From Sphingomonas sp. H160509 (lineage in GTDB: Bacteria; Pseudomonadota; Alphaproteobacteria; Sphingomonadales; Sphingomonadaceae): DNA of 64,000 nucleotides. Shown piece by piece: positions 9,392 to 19,419 of the stretch (positions within the stretch are counted from its first letter, which is position 1; each line of letters begins with the position of its first letter). The notes under the pieces are model-generated. The model worked only from the letters and a program-made list of their open reading frames with translations. It had not been told where the DNA came from and ran no database searches. Made by a program: the position numbers and the translations under genes. The DNA lies in the NCBI RefSeq assembly GCF_024124765.2, contig NZ_JAMXSR020000002.1, positions 1,910,001 through 1,974,000 of the forward strand. The letters are read 5' to 3'.

Positions 9392-10120
9392 TTAAAGCTC
9401 CTGCTCGTTCTGGACGATCGTCGACACGCCATCACCCGCCAACACCGCGGCGAGATTGCCGGGTTCGCGGATGTTGAAGACGACGATCGGGATGTTGTTG
9501 TCACGGCAGAGCGCGATCGCGCTCGCGTCCATGACCTTGAGATCGTCGGACAGCACGCGGCTGTACGTGACCGTTTCGTAGCGCACTGCGTCGGGGTGCG
9601 TCTTCGGGTCGGCGTTGTACACGCCGTCGACCGAAGTGCCCTTGAACAGCGCATCGCACTTCATCTCGGCAGCACGCAGCGCGGCGCCCGAATCGGTGGT
9701 GAAATAGGGGCTGCCGACGCCCGCCGCGAAGATCACGACGCGGCCCTTCTCCAGGTGACGCTCGGCCCGGCGGCGGATGAACGGCTCGCACACCGACGCC
9801 ATCGGGATCGCCGACTGGACGCGCGTGTCGACGCCGATCTGCTCGAGCGCGTTCTGCACGGCCAGCGCATTCATCACGGTCGCGAGCATGCCCATGTAAT
9901 CGCCGGTCGCGCGGTCCATGCCGCGTGCCGCGCCCGCCATGCCGCGGAAGATGTTGCCACCACCGACGACGATGCAGATTTCGTAGCCCTTCGCCTTGAT
10001 GTCCGCGATCTCCTGCGCGACGCGCGCGGTGACGGTCGGATCGATCGAAAGACCCGATGGCCCCATCAGGACTTCGCCCGACAGTTTCAGCAGGATACGG
10101 TTGTAGCGCGGAGGCGTCAT
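9392..10120 (-). CDS. pyrH: Uridylate kinase (UMP kinase)
   Basis: PyrH phosphorylates UMP to UDP in pyrimidine nucleotide synthesis. It belongs to the amino-acid-kinase fold and acts as a hexamer. The 242 residues include the phosphate-binding KLSGEVLMG, the [10 protein letters not shown] loop, the [19 protein letters not shown] segment and [15 protein letters not shown], all family hallmarks. It is followed directly by frr. Upstream, instead of the usual short gap to tsf, lies about 400 bp of GC-rich repeats, so it may need its own promoter. Confidence 0.96.
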   Translation of the reverse strand: MTPPRYNRILLKLSGEVLMGPSGLSIDPTVTARVAQEIADIKAKGYEICIVVGGGNIFRGMAGAARGMDRATGDYMGMLATVMNALAVQNALEQIGVDTRVQSAIPMASVCEPFIRRRAERHLEKGRVVIFAAGVGSPYFTTDSGAALRAAEMKCDALFKGTSVDGVYNADPKTHPDAVRYETVTYSRVLSDDLKVMDASAIALCRDNNIPIVVFNIREPGNLAAVLAGDGVSTIVQNEQEL

Positions 10121-10520
10121 AAATCTCGAATTGTGATTGGCGGGGCGGCGCGGACCTTAGGCGGCGAGGCCCGGGTTGTGAAGCGCTGTGCGGCGCGTGC
10201 ATCGAAACTGGATGGAGATCAGACGGAAAATCGTCGTTCGCGAAACGCGTGCAACGGGTGATCACCGTCATTCCCGCGGAGGCGGGAACCCATATGGGCT
10301 AGCGTCCCAATGGATCAGTATATGGATCCCAGCCTACGCGGGGATGACGGAGCAGCACCAAGGCTGCTCCGCGATCCTTCTCCCCTCGGGGGAGAAGGTG
10401 GCCCGGCAGGGCCGGATGAGGGGGCGTGAGGTTCGAGACCTCACCACTCCCCTCACCCTTCCCACCGCAAGCGCGGCGGGCCCCTTCCCTCTCCCCGGAG
10501 GGGCGAGGGAGCAAGTCGGC
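10121..10520. repeat. Repeat-filled spacer between tsf and pyrH
   Basis: No gene is seen. Two repeat modules can be read. The first, about 10267-10350, runs from GTCATTCCCGCGGAGGCGGG to CCTACGCGGGGATGACGG and forms an imperfect inverted repeat. The second, about 10376-10515, contains the hairpin CCTTCTCCCC-TCG-GGGGAGAAGG and a mirrored CCCCTCACCC and CCCTCTCCCC pair. Both types resemble dispersed intergenic elements of sphingomonads and related bacteria. They interrupt an otherwise compact translation gene block and could act as a terminator or processing site. Confidence 0.75.
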
Positions 10521-11453
10521 TTATGCCTGTGGCACGCCCGAAGCAGCAGCAACCTCGGCTGCGAAGTCGGACTGCTCCTTCTCGATGCCTTCGCCGAGCT
10601 GGAAGCGGACATAGTCCACCAGCTTGATCTCGGCGCCCGCGTCCTTGCCGGCCTTGGCGACGACGTCGGAGATCTTGGTCTTGCCGTCCATTACGAACAG
10701 CTGGCTGACCAGAGCATGCTCCTTGCGGTACTTGGCGATGCCGCCCTCGACCATCTTGGCGATGATATCGGCAGGCTTGCCCGACTCGGCGGCCTTCTCG
10801 GTCGCGATCGCGCGCTCGCGCTCGATCTCGGACTCGTCGAGGTCGGCTTCGTTGAGCGCCTTCGGGAACGCGGCTGCGATGTGCATCGCGAGTTGCTTGC
10901 CGAGCGCCTGGAGAACCTCGTCCGAAGCCTCCGACTCGAGCGCGACAAGAACGCCGATCTTGCCGAGGCCGGGAGCGGCCGCGTTGTGGATGTACGGAAC
11001 GACCGCACCCTTGCTGACTTCCAGCGTGCGCGAGCGGCGCAGCGACTGGTTCTCGCCGATCGTCGCGACGTTGTTCGTCAGGACTTCCTCGACGGTCTTG
11101 CCCGATGGCATCGCCTGCGACTTCAGCGCCTCAATGTCGCCGCCGGTTGCCAGGGCGATCTGCGTGACGTCACGGACGAACGACTGGAACTGGTCGTTCT
11201 TGGCGACGAAATCGGTCTCCGAATTGACTTCGACTGCTGCACCCTTGGTGCCCGACACGGCGACGCCGACCAGCCCCTCGGCCGCGGTACGGCTGGACTT
11301 CTTGGCGGCGGCTGCGAGCCCCTTGGTACGCAGCCAATCCATTGCCTGCTCCATATCGCCGGCGTTCTCGCTCAGCGCCTTCTTGCAATCCATCATGCCC
11401 GCGCCGCTCTTCTCGCGCAGATCCTTGACCATCGCTGCCGTGATATCGGCCAT
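10521..11453 (-). CDS. tsf: Translation elongation factor Ts
   Basis: EF-Ts is the nucleotide exchange factor of EF-Tu. The 310-residue protein has the UBA-like N-terminal domain ([19 protein letters not shown], about residues 9-27), the TDFVAKN motif near residue 80 that contacts EF-Tu, and the dimerisation domain. It ends ASGVPQA. It lies 89 bp after rpsB in the universal rpsB-tsf order. A hairpin in that gap may tune the rpsB to tsf ratio. Confidence 0.96.
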   Translation of the reverse strand: MADITAAMVKDLREKSGAGMMDCKKALSENAGDMEQAMDWLRTKGLAAAAKKSSRTAAEGLVGVAVSGTKGAAVEVNSETDFVAKNDQFQSFVRDVTQIALATGGDIEALKSQAMPSGKTVEEVLTNNVATIGENQSLRRSRTLEVSKGAVVPYIHNAAAPGLGKIGVLVALESEASDEVLQALGKQLAMHIAAAFPKALNEADLDESEIERERAIATEKAAESGKPADIIAKMVEGGIAKYRKEHALVSQLFVMDGKTKISDVVAKAGKDAGAEIKLVDYVRFQLGEGIEKEQSDFAAEVAAASGVPQA

Positions 11454-11485
11454 GTCTCTAATCCTTTTTAGGTCTGAATATGGTT

Positions 11486-11521
11486 GCGGGCGAGGCAGAG
11501 CTTTCGCCCTACCCCGCCCGC
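11486..11521 (-). other. Hairpin in the rpsB-tsf spacer
   Basis: GCGGGCG (11486-11492) pairs with CGCCCGC (11515-11521) between rpsB and tsf. No clear T-run follows on the minus strand, so it is more likely a processing or partial attenuation structure than a full terminator. Confidence 0.4.
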
Positions 11522-11542
11522 ATGACGGTTCGGCGACGACGC

Positions 11543-12397
11543 TTATGCGTCGATCTGGCGCTCACCCTCGGCTGCGAATTCTGCAGCGGTATCGGCATTC
11601 GCAGTTGCCTGTGCCGTGTCAGCCGTAGCCTCGACGGTCGGCTCTGCGCTCAGTGCCTCTTCCTTCGGCGGCTCGACCATCGCGCCGATGTCGGCACCGG
11701 TACGGCGCTGCTGCTCCTGGCCGCCGCGCGTCGCTGCGATCGCGATCGCCTCGCAGTACAGGCGGATGGCGCGGGCTGCGTCGTCGTTGGCGGGAACCGG
11801 GAAGGCGATGCCGTCCGGCGACACGTTCAGATCGAGGATCGCGACGACGGGAATACCCAGCGTGTTCGCTTCCTTGATCGCCAGCTCTTCCTTGTTCGCG
11901 TCGATCACGAACATCACGTCGGGAATGCCGCCCATGTCGCGAATGCCGCCGAGCGAAAGCTCGAGCTTATCCTTCTCGCGGGTGAGCTGAAGGACTTCCT
12001 TCTTGGTCAGGCCGACGGTGTCGCCCGACAGCATTTCCTCGAGCGTCTTGAGACGCTTGATCGAACCCGAGATGGTCTTCCAGTTGGTGAGCATGCCGCC
12101 CAACCACCGATGGTTGACGAAGTGCTGGCCCGAACGACGCGCTGCGTCAGCGACGGGCTCCTGCGCCTGGCGCTTGGTGCCGACGAACAGGACCTTGCCA
12201 CCACCGGCAACCGCCGACGAGACGAATTCGAGCGCGCGCGCGAACAGCGGCACGGTCTGCGAAAGGTCGAGGATGTGGACGCCGTTACGATCACCGAAGA
12301 TGTAAGGCTTCATCTTGGGGTTCCACCGATGAGTCTGGTGGCCGAAATGCGCGCCCGTTTCGATGAGCTGCTGCATGGAGACGACTGGAGCCGCCAT
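11543..12397 (-). CDS. rpsB: 30S ribosomal protein S2
   Basis: S2 of the small subunit, 284 residues. The N-terminus [29 protein letters not shown] carries the S2 signature 1. The conserved core includes [16 protein letters not shown] and [10 protein letters not shown]. The C-terminal 40 or so residues form an acidic Ala/Thr/Glu-rich tail ([20 protein letters not shown]) that extends beyond enterobacterial S2, as is common in alphaproteobacteria. It heads the rpsB-tsf unit. A purine-rich stretch with GGA lies upstream of the ATG. Confidence 0.96.
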   Translation of the reverse strand: MAAPVVSMQQLIETGAHFGHQTHRWNPKMKPYIFGDRNGVHILDLSQTVPLFARALEFVSSAVAGGGKVLFVGTKRQAQEPVADAARRSGQHFVNHRWLGGMLTNWKTISGSIKRLKTLEEMLSGDTVGLTKKEVLQLTREKDKLELSLGGIRDMGGIPDVMFVIDANKEELAIKEANTLGIPVVAILDLNVSPDGIAFPVPANDDAARAIRLYCEAIAIAATRGGQEQQRRTGADIGAMVEPPKEEALSAEPTVEATADTAQATANADTAAEFAAEGERQIDA

Positions 12398-12724
12398 AGG
12401 GATATATCCTTCCGGTTGTGCCTCTGGGAAGCGGATGACGTCGTGGCCGAATGACCGTGACGCACCGGGCTATGATGCCTCCCATGCGGGGGTTAGAGGC
12501 GCGGCCCTTAGCGTGGCTCTATTCGAAAAGCAATCGCACAAGGCCCGCTTGACTCGTGGAACGCAATGAGAACATAAAGGGCTCAGAGGGGGAACAGATG
12601 TTCGACTCGGCGCGGAATCACCCCGGCATGACGGGATTCGAAATGCGACGAGTGGAACGATGTTTCTGACCAAGTGTTTGCGGATATTAGGAATTTGTTC
12701 GCAACTCATAGGAAGGCGGACGTG

Positions 12725-12958
12725 ATGTTGGTTCTGAGCTTCATGGTTTTTGCTGGTGCATTCGCGGTCGCGGGCATGATGATCGTCTCGTCGATCGCGC
12801 CGCAGTGGGACCGCATCGTCCGTCTCGCGATGGGCAACGTCGAACCCGCGTTCCAGCCGCTCCGCACGCTGGCCGTTGCGGAGCGCCGGATTGCGGTCAG
12901 GCGCTGGGCTTCGACGTCGGCTCCGGTGCCCGCCCGCCGCTTGAACGCTGCCGCCTGA
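12725..12958 (+). CDS. Small membrane protein of unknown function
   Basis: A 77-residue hypothetical protein with one strong membrane helix at the N-terminus (LSFMVFAGAFAVAGMMIVSS) followed by a basic, Ala/Arg-rich tail. I chose ATG 12725 because AGGAAGG lies seven bases upstream. An in-frame GTG at 12674 would add 17 residues but has no ribosome site. Its 3' end overlaps the convergent pssA by 62 bp. It has no recognisable domain. It could be genuine because helix, start site and codon use agree, but no neighbour suggests a role. Confidence 0.5.
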   Translation: MLVLSFMVFAGAFAVAGMMIVSSIAPQWDRIVRLAMGNVEPAFQPLRTLAVAERRIAVRRWASTSAPVPARRLNAAA

Positions 12959-13747
12959 TCTTGGCGTAACTCGCGATGCTGAACGGCATCGAGAGCAGGT
13001 ACAGCACGCAAATGATGCTGAGCGTATGCCACGGCGCGCTCACGATTGCGGCGCCGAGCAATACGACGAGCGCAATGGCCTCGAACCGGATGTTGCTGCG
13101 GAGTTTGACCGAACTCCACGAATAGGTCGCGATACTCGACACCATCAGCAGTGCGACGAACGCGACCCACGGCGCCACGAAATATGGCGACGCGAATTTG
13201 GGTTCGTCGGTCCAGAACCAGAAGAACATCGGCATCAGCGCGAGTCCCGCGCCGGCGGGAGCCGGAACGCCAGTAAGGAAGCCCGCGGACTTATGCGGTT
13301 GGTGGCTCTCGTCGATCTTGGCGTTGAAGCGCGCGAGACGCAGCGCGCAGAACACGGCGAGGATCAACGAGCAGATCCAGCCGACGCGCGGCAAAGCCGT
13401 CAATGACCAGAGATAGACGATTAACGCAGGCGCGACGCCGAACGAGATCGCGTCGGACAGCGAGATCGAGCTCGGCACCGAACCGGCTCTCACCGTGCAG
13501 CATCCGGGCAATCCGACCATCGAGGCCGTCAAGCACGCCCGCGACCATGATCATCGCGACGGCGCTTTCCCATTGACCGCCGATCGCGAACCGTACGCCA
13601 CTCAGGCCCGAGCACAACGCAAGCGCGGTGACGGCGTTGGGGGGCTACCGCGCGAAGCGGAAGTCCGCGCGGAGCACGCCGCGTGCGACCGAACCGCCCG
13701 CGGCCTCGCTCTTCGATCGGATCGGTCGAACCATCGCGATCGATCAC
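12897..13747 (-). CDS. pssA: CDP-diacylglycerol-serine O-phosphatidyltransferase (two frameshifts)
   Basis: PssA joins serine to CDP-diacylglycerol, giving phosphatidylserine. The reading starts [17 protein letters not shown] at 13747, overlapping the psd stop. One extra base in the six-G run at 13639-13644 breaks it at [14 protein letters not shown], and an extra base near 13464-13467 breaks it within the CDP-alcohol phosphotransferase signature ([20 protein letters not shown] then LDSLSD). Correcting both gives 282 residues with six to eight membrane helices and a basic C-terminus. The neighbouring psd decarboxylates its product to phosphatidylethanolamine, so the pair forms a complete PE pathway. 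The breaks are probably sequence errors, as PE synthesis is central. Confidence 0.88.
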
Positions 13748-14473
13748 TGGGCGATACCGCCGACCGGAACGCCACCGACGCGACCGAGCACGGTCTCGCC
13801 CGCGATGCTACGCTGGCCGAGGCACACCTGCGGAACGACATGATCGGGCAGGTACACGTCGACTCGGCTACCGAACCGGATCAGGCCGATGCGCTGGCCG
13901 ACCGCGACCATGTCACCGGCCTTCACGAAGCCGAGGATGCGGCGCGCGACCAGGCCGGCGATCTGCGTGAAGCCGATCCGCATGCCGTTGCGGTCCTCGA
14001 CCACGAAATGCTGGCGCTCGTTCTCGTCGCTCGCCTTGTCGAGATCCGCGTTCAGGAACTTGCCCGAGATATAGACGACTTGGCGGATCGTACCGGCGAT
14101 CGGCGTGCGATTGATGTGCACGTCGAACACCGACATGAAGATCGACACGCGGACCAGCGGTGCGTCCCCGAGACCGTTCTCGCCGGCGAGTTCGCGCGGG
14201 ATCGGCACGCGCTGGATCATCGTGATCAGCCCGTCGGCGGGGGGCGACGATCAGGCCTTCACCTTGTGGCGTGGTGCGGATCGGATCGCGGAAGAACGTC
14301 GCGACCCAGATCACGACGCCGACCATCGGCCAGAACAGCACGTGGCTGACGATGGTCAGCAACAGCGTGATGCCGGCCGCGATCGCGACGTATTTGTGGC
14401 CCTCCGGATGGACTGCGGGAAATCGCCATTTGACCGTGGAGGTCGTGACGGGCGGCTTGTCGAGCGATGCCAT
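13744..14473 (-). CDS. psd: Phosphatidylserine decarboxylase proenzyme (one frameshift)
   Basis: Psd converts phosphatidylserine to phosphatidylethanolamine. The N-terminal frame ([20 protein letters not shown], then a membrane hairpin [20 protein letters not shown] and [10 protein letters not shown]) continues in another frame after VAPADG because the G run at 14239-14244 has six bases instead of five. The remainder has [19 protein letters not shown] and the self-cleavage site [11 protein letters not shown], where the Ser after Gly becomes the pyruvoyl group. The corrected length of 242 is that of the short alphaproteobacterial Psd. It precedes pssA with an ATGA overlap. Confidence 0.9.
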
Positions 14474-14615
14474 AACCCGCGGGTCTATCCGTGCACGACG
14501 CGCGATACAACGATGAACCGGCTTTTCCTTACAGCGCCAACGCTTGGCCAGCGGTTGATCGCCGCGGCATGCTCCCCTAGACGCTCCTCAAACCCCTCCC
14601 CCGAAGGACGCGCAC

Positions 14616-15837
14616 ATGGCGAAGATCAAGGTAAAGAATCCGATCGTGGAGATCGACGGCGACGAGATGACGCGGATCATCTGGGAATGGATCCGCGAGC
14701 GCCTGATCAAGCCGTATCTCGACATCCAGCTCGATTATTACGATCTCGGCGTCGAGCATCGCGACGCGACCGACGACCAGGTCACGATCGACAGCGCGCT
14801 CGCCACGCAGAAGCACGGCGTCGCGGTGAAGTGCGCGACGATCACGCCCGACGAGCAGCGCGTCACCGAGTTCGGCCTGAAGAAGATGTGGAAGTCGCCG
14901 AACGGCACGATCCGCAACATCCTCGGCGGCACCATCTTCCGCGAGCCGATCGTGATCAAGAACGTCCCCCGCCTGATCCCAGGCTGGACGCACCCGATCG
15001 TCGTCGGCCGTCACGCATTCGGCGATCAGTACCGCGCGACCGACTATCTGGTCCCGGGTCCGGGCAAGCTGCGTCTCGTCTTCGAAGGCGACGACGGCAC
15101 GGTCATCGACCGCGAGGTGTTCCAGTTCCCGTCGGCGGGCGTCGCGATGGCGATGTACAACCTCGACGATTCGATCCGCGATTTCGCCCGCGCATCGATG
15201 CATTACGGCCTCAACCTGAATTGGCCGGTGTACCTGTCGACCAAGAACACGATCCTCAAGGCCTATGACGGCCGCTTCAAGGACCTGTTCGCCGAGGTGT
15301 TCGAGGCCGAGTTCAAGGACAAGTTCAAGGAAGCCGGCATCGTCTACGAGCATCGCCTGATCGACGACATGGTCGCATCGGCGCTGAAGTGGAACGGCGA
15401 GTTCGTCTGGGCCTGCAAGAACTATGACGGCGACGTCCAGTCCGACCAGGTCGCACAGGGCTTCGGGTCGCTCGGCCTGATGACCTCGATCCTGCTGACT
15501 CCGGACGGCAAGACGGTCGAGGCCGAGGCGGCGCACGGCACCGTCACGCGCCACTTCCGCATGCACGAGCAGGGCAAGGCGACGTCGACCAACCCGATCG
15601 CGTCGATCTTCGCATGGACCGGTGGCCTCAAGTATCGCGGCAAGTTCGACGATACGCCCGACGTCACGAAGTTCGCCGAGACGCTCGAGCGCGTCTGCGT
15701 CCAGACGGTCGAGAATGGCCACATGACCAAGGATCTCGCGATCCTGATCGGCCCCTGACCAGCCCTGGATGACGACCGAGCAGTTCTTCGAGCAGGTCCG
15801 CTCGAACCTCGAGACCGAAATGGCCAACTGGGCCTGA
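14616..15837 (+). CDS. icd: NADP-dependent isocitrate dehydrogenase (C-terminal frameshift)
   Basis: A TCA-cycle enzyme of the homodimeric, eukaryote-like NADP-IDH subfamily, oxidising isocitrate to 2-oxoglutarate. Motifs include [31 protein letters not shown] and [12 protein letters not shown], the latter with metal-binding Asp residues. As written the frame stops after DLAILIGP, but an extra C at 15752-15755 is the cause. Removing it adds [19 protein letters not shown] and an end at NWA, giving 406 residues, the normal size. A terminator follows directly. The gene is divergent from psd. Confidence 0.95.
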
Positions 15838-15844
15838 TCTGGCA

Positions 15845-15876
15845 CCCCGCTCCCGGAAACGGAGGCGGGGTTTTGT
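15845..15876 (+). terminator. Rho-independent terminator after icd
   Basis: CCCCGC-TCC pairs with GGA-GCGGGG (845-853 with 861-870 of this kilobase, one bulged G), followed by TTTTGTCTTT. It begins eight bases beyond the corrected icd stop. Confidence 0.88.
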
Positions 15877-15882
15877 CTTTCC

Positions 15883-15910
15883 CGTCATCCTGACGAAAAT
15901 CAGGATGACG
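15883..15910. repeat. Short perfect inverted repeat
   Basis: CGTCATCCTGA (15883-15893) and TCAGGATGACG (15900-15910) form an 11-bp perfect hairpin just behind the icd terminator. The GTCATCCTGA core resembles the ends of the intergenic repeats elsewhere in the window, so this may be a minimal remnant. Confidence 0.6.
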
Positions 15911-15999
15911 GAGGACGGTCAACCGGACGCAAAGCCGTATCCCGCTGCACACGTCACCACAGGTGACAATTCCGTCATGCGTCCCCTAAGGTCGCACGC

Positions 16000-17778
16000 A
16001 TGGCACTACGGCTCGACAATCAAGGTTTCAGCGACGCGCTCGTCATTCTCGGCGCGGCCGGGCTCGTCATCCCCGCGTTCGCACGGTTCCGGGTTAGCCC
16101 GGTCATCGGTTTCATCCTGGTCGGCCTGTTGGTCGGTCCCGCAGGCTTGGGCTCGCTCACCGGCTCCGCGCCGTGGCTCTATTACCTGACCATCTCGAAC
16201 CCGGAATCGATCGAACCGTTCGCCGAGTTCGGAATCATCCTGCTGTTGTTCTCGATCGGCCTCGAACTCTCGTTCAAGCGGTTATGGTCGATGAAGCGGC
16301 TGGTGTTCGGCACCGGCGCCGCCGAACTGATCGGCTCGGCGCTGATCATCGGCACGGCGCTGCACTTCATCGGCCAGGAATGGGCGGGCGCGATCGGGCT
16401 CGGGTTCGCACTTGCTCTCTCATCCACAGCGCTCGTCCTGCCGCTCGTCGGCACTACCGGCGCGGTCGGCCGGGGAGCGTTCGCGATGCTGTTGTTCGAG
16501 GATCTGGCGCTCGTCCCGATTATCTTCGTGCTCGGTGCGCTGGCGCCGACAGCGAGTGCGGACGGCTGGTCGAACATCGCCGGTGTCGCGCTACGCGGCG
16601 GGCTGACCGTCGTCGCGATGTATATCGGAGGACGCATCGTCCTGCCCCGGCTGTTCGGACAGGCTGCGCGGACCAAGAGCCCCGAGTTGTTCCTTGCCGC
16701 GTCGCTGCTGGTTGTGATCGTAGCGAGCGTCGCGACAACGGCCGCCGGACTGTCGCCTATCGTTGGTGCGCTGCTGGCCGGGCTGTTGATCGCGGAGACC
16801 GAGTATCACAGCGAAGTCGAGGTCATCACCGCGCCGTTCAAGGGCCTCGCGCTCGGCGTGTTCCTGATCACCGTCGGGATGAGCCTCGACCTGCGCCTGA
16901 TCGCGCAGAACTGGCCTTCGCTGCTGCTCGCGGTAAGCGGCGTGGTGGCGACCAAGGCGATCGTCACGTTCCTGTTCCTACGCGTTGCCAATTCGCGGCG
17001 CGGGGTCGCGGCCGAAACGGGCCTGCTGATGGGAAGCCCGTCGGAGACCACGCTGATCGTACTCGCCACGGCGGCGCAGGCGCAGCTGATCCTCCCTTCG
17101 ACGGCCTCCTTCTGGCAGACCGTTACGGCGATCGGCCTGACGATCACCCCATTGCTGGCCAAGCTCGGCCGCACCGTCTCGCGCCAGCTCGAAAGCCGCT
17201 CGACGGCCGATGCTGGCGATATCGAGATCGATGATGACGGCCCCGGCACGGTCGTCATCGGCTTCGGCCGGGTTGGCCGCATGGTCGCGGACATGCTGGC
17301 CGTCCACGGGCAGAAATACGTCGCCGTCGAGGCGGATATCGATTCGGTGGAAGAGGCTCGCGCGCTGGGCCACCCGGTATTGTTTGGCGACGTCGCCCGT
17401 CCCGAACTGGTCGAACGGTTGAAGCTGCATACCGCCATGGCGCTGATCCTGACGATGGACGATCCGGTACTGACGGTTCGGCTTGCGCGGCGGGTACGAG
17501 CTTTGGCACCAGACCTGCCGATCGTCGCGCGCGCGCGCGATACGGCGCACGCGGCCGAACTATACCGCGCCGGTGTGACCGACGCGGTGCCGGAGACGCT
17601 GGAGAGCTCGCTGCAACTGGCCGAGGCGGTGCTTGTCGACCTCGGCGTGGCGATGGGGCCGGTGATCGCCTCGATCCACGAGAAGCGCGACGAGCTTCGG
17701 CAGGAGATTAAGGCGGCGGCGGACATGATCGTCGAGCCGCGGATCAGGAAAGCCAAGCGGACGCCGCGCGCGGCATAA
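16000..17778 (+). CDS. CPA2 cation:proton antiporter with RCK domain (KefB/KefC type)
   Basis: A 592-residue inner-membrane transporter of the monovalent cation:proton antiporter-2 family. About 12-13 hydrophobic helices fill residues 1-390, including [11 protein letters not shown] and [17 protein letters not shown], both CPA2 hallmarks. A cytoplasmic RCK_N/TrkA-N domain starts near residue 415 with the nucleotide loop [16 protein letters not shown], and a short basic helical tail ends the protein. Such proteins exchange K+ for H+ and often protect against electrophiles. I do not assign KefB or KefC because no KefF/KefG partner is adjacent. It stands alone between icd and the convergent acyl-CoA ligase. 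Confidence 0.88.
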   Translation: MALRLDNQGFSDALVILGAAGLVIPAFARFRVSPVIGFILVGLLVGPAGLGSLTGSAPWLYYLTISNPESIEPFAEFGIILLLFSIGLELSFKRLWSMKRLVFGTGAAELIGSALIIGTALHFIGQEWAGAIGLGFALALSSTALVLPLVGTTGAVGRGAFAMLLFEDLALVPIIFVLGALAPTASADGWSNIAGVALRGGLTVVAMYIGGRIVLPRLFGQAARTKSPELFLAASLLVVIVASVATTAAGLSPIVGALLAGLLIAETEYHSEVEVITAPFKGLALGVFLITVGMSLDLRLIAQNWPSLLLAVSGVVATKAIVTFLFLRVANSRRGVAAETGLLMGSPSETTLIVLATAAQAQLILPSTASFWQTVTAIGLTITPLLAKLGRTVSRQLESRSTADAGDIEIDDDGPGTVVIGFGRVGRMVADMLAVHGQKYVAVEADIDSVEEARALGHPVLFGDVARPELVERLKLHTAMALILTMDDPVLTVRLARRVRALAPDLPIVARARDTAHAAELYRAGVTDAVPETLESSLQLAEAVLVDLGVAMGPVIASIHEKRDELRQEIKAAADMIVEPRIRKAKRTPRAA

Positions 17779-17808
17779 GTGCCGCGTCGGGAGTCGCTTG
17801 AAGACCAG

Positions 17809-19401
17809 TCAGGCTGACGCCAGCGCGAAATCCTTGAAGCGTTCACGGAGCGCGGTCTTGAGCAGTTTGCCCGTCGCGGTGTGCGGCAGGTCTTCGACGA
17901 AGACGATCGCGTCGGGTAACCACCATTTGGCGACGTGTTTCGCGAGGTGATCAAGGATCGCGTGCTCGTCGACCGCGCTGCCGGGCTTGCGGACTACCAG
18001 CAATAATGGGCGCTCGTCCCATTTCGGATGGTGGATGCCGATTGCCGCCGCCTCCGCGACGCCCGGACAGCCGACGGCCGCGTTCTCCAAGTCGACCGAA
18101 CTGATCCATTCGCCGCCGGACTTGATGACATCCTTCGAGCGGTCGGTGATGTGCATCGTGCCGTCCGCGTGGAGCATTGCGACGTCGCCGGTGTCGAACC
18201 AGCCGTCCGCGTCGACCGCGTCCTCGTCGGCGCCGAAATAGCGTTGGACCACCCATGGGCCGCGGACCTGCAACCTGCCGGCGACCTTGCCGTCGCGGGC
18301 TAGCACCGTGCCCTCGTCGTCGATGATGCGGAGTTCTATGCCGAACGGGACGCTGCCCTGCTTGCCGACGAGGTCGAGCTTCTCCTCGTGGCTCATGCCC
18401 TCCCAGTGCGGAGGCGCGAAGCCGGCGGTGCCGATCGGGGAGGTTTCGGTCATGCCCCAGAGGTGTTTGACGGTGGCGCCCATCCCCATGATCCGCTCGA
18501 TCATCGCGCGGGGGGCGGCCGAACCGCCGATCGTCACCTGCCTCAGGTGGCGGGGCGCGTCGCCGGACGCGTCCATGTGACCGAACATCGCCAGCCACAC
18601 GGTCGGCACGCCGGCGGAATGCGTCACCTTCTCGTCGTTCATCAGCCGGCACAGCGCGGCCGGATCGTTGACCGCGGAATAGACGACCTTCGCCCCCGAC
18701 AGCGCGCAGGCGAACGGCAGGCCCCAGGCGGCGGCGTGGAACATCGGCACGACCGGGAGCACGACGGCGTTGGGGGAGAGATCGAACACCCACGGCGCGA
18801 CCTCGGCCATCGCGTGGATCAGCGTCGAGCGGTGCGTATAGAGCACGCCCTTCGGATTGCCGGTGGTGCCGCTGGTGTAGCAGAGCATGCAAGGCTCGCG
18901 CTCGGGGCCTTCGACCCATTCATAGTCACCGTCCTCGGCGTCGAGCAGCGCCTGGAAGCCGTCGGGGCCGAGATCGTCGAAGCAGACGTAATGCCGAATG
19001 CTGGTCCATTGCGCGCGGAGGCGATCGACGAGCGGCTGGAACGCCTTGTCGTAGAGCATCACGCGGTCTTCGGCGTGATTGGCGATGTAGACGAGCTGCT
19101 CGTCGAACAGCCGCGGGTTGATCGTGTGGATCACGCCGCCCATGCCGATCGTGCCGTACCAGGCGACGAGGTGGTGCGCGTGGTTCATGGCCAGCGTCGC
19201 GACCCGGTCACCGGGCGCTACGCCGAGCTTTTCCAGCGCTTGCGCGAGTTTGCGTGCGTCTCGGGAAATGCCCGCCCAGTTGGTGCGGGTTTCGCGGCCG
19301 TCGGCCCAGTAGCTGACGAGTTCCCTCGCGCCATGCTCCCTCGCCGCGTGGTCTATCAAGCGGGGAACACGAAGCTCGAAATCCTGCATTCCACCCAGCA
19401 T
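17809..19401 (-). CDS. Acyl-CoA synthetase (AMP-forming, medium/long-chain type)
   Basis: A 530-residue ANL-superfamily ligase that activates a carboxylic acid via acyl-AMP and loads CoA. The P-loop [18 protein letters not shown] sits near residues 175-192, the A5 region is LWGMTETSP, the A7 [11 protein letters not shown], and the C-terminal lysine motif is [13 protein letters not shown]. The sequence style is that of FadD/AlkK-like fatty acyl ligases, but chain length cannot be read. The start at 19401 has GGGAGA seven bases upstream. It lies 18 bp behind dnaE in the same direction, so it may be read through from dnaE. Confidence 0.88.
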   Translation of the reverse strand: MLGGMQDFELRVPRLIDHAAREHGARELVSYWADGRETRTNWAGISRDARKLAQALEKLGVAPGDRVATLAMNHAHHLVAWYGTIGMGGVIHTINPRLFDEQLVYIANHAEDRVMLYDKAFQPLVDRLRAQWTSIRHYVCFDDLGPDGFQALLDAEDGDYEWVEGPEREPCMLCYTSGTTGNPKGVLYTHRSTLIHAMAEVAPWVFDLSPNAVVLPVVPMFHAAAWGLPFACALSGAKVVYSAVNDPAALCRLMNDEKVTHSAGVPTVWLAMFGHMDASGDAPRHLRQVTIGGSAAPRAMIERIMGMGATVKHLWGMTETSPIGTAGFAPPHWEGMSHEEKLDLVGKQGSVPFGIELRIIDDEGTVLARDGKVAGRLQVRGPWVVQRYFGADEDAVDADGWFDTGDVAMLHADGTMHITDRSKDVIKSGGEWISSVDLENAAVGCPGVAEAAAIGIHHPKWDERPLLLVVRKPGSAVDEHAILDHLAKHVAKWWLPDAIVFVEDLPHTATGKLLKTALRERFKDFALASA

Positions 19402-19419
19402 TCATGCTCTCCCAAGCTG

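Noticed and set aside
12470..12709. 79-codon minus-strand frame upstream of rpsB
   Set aside because: Lies across a remnant of a GC-rich repeat, overlaps the better supported plus-strand gene, and has no domain or ribosome site.
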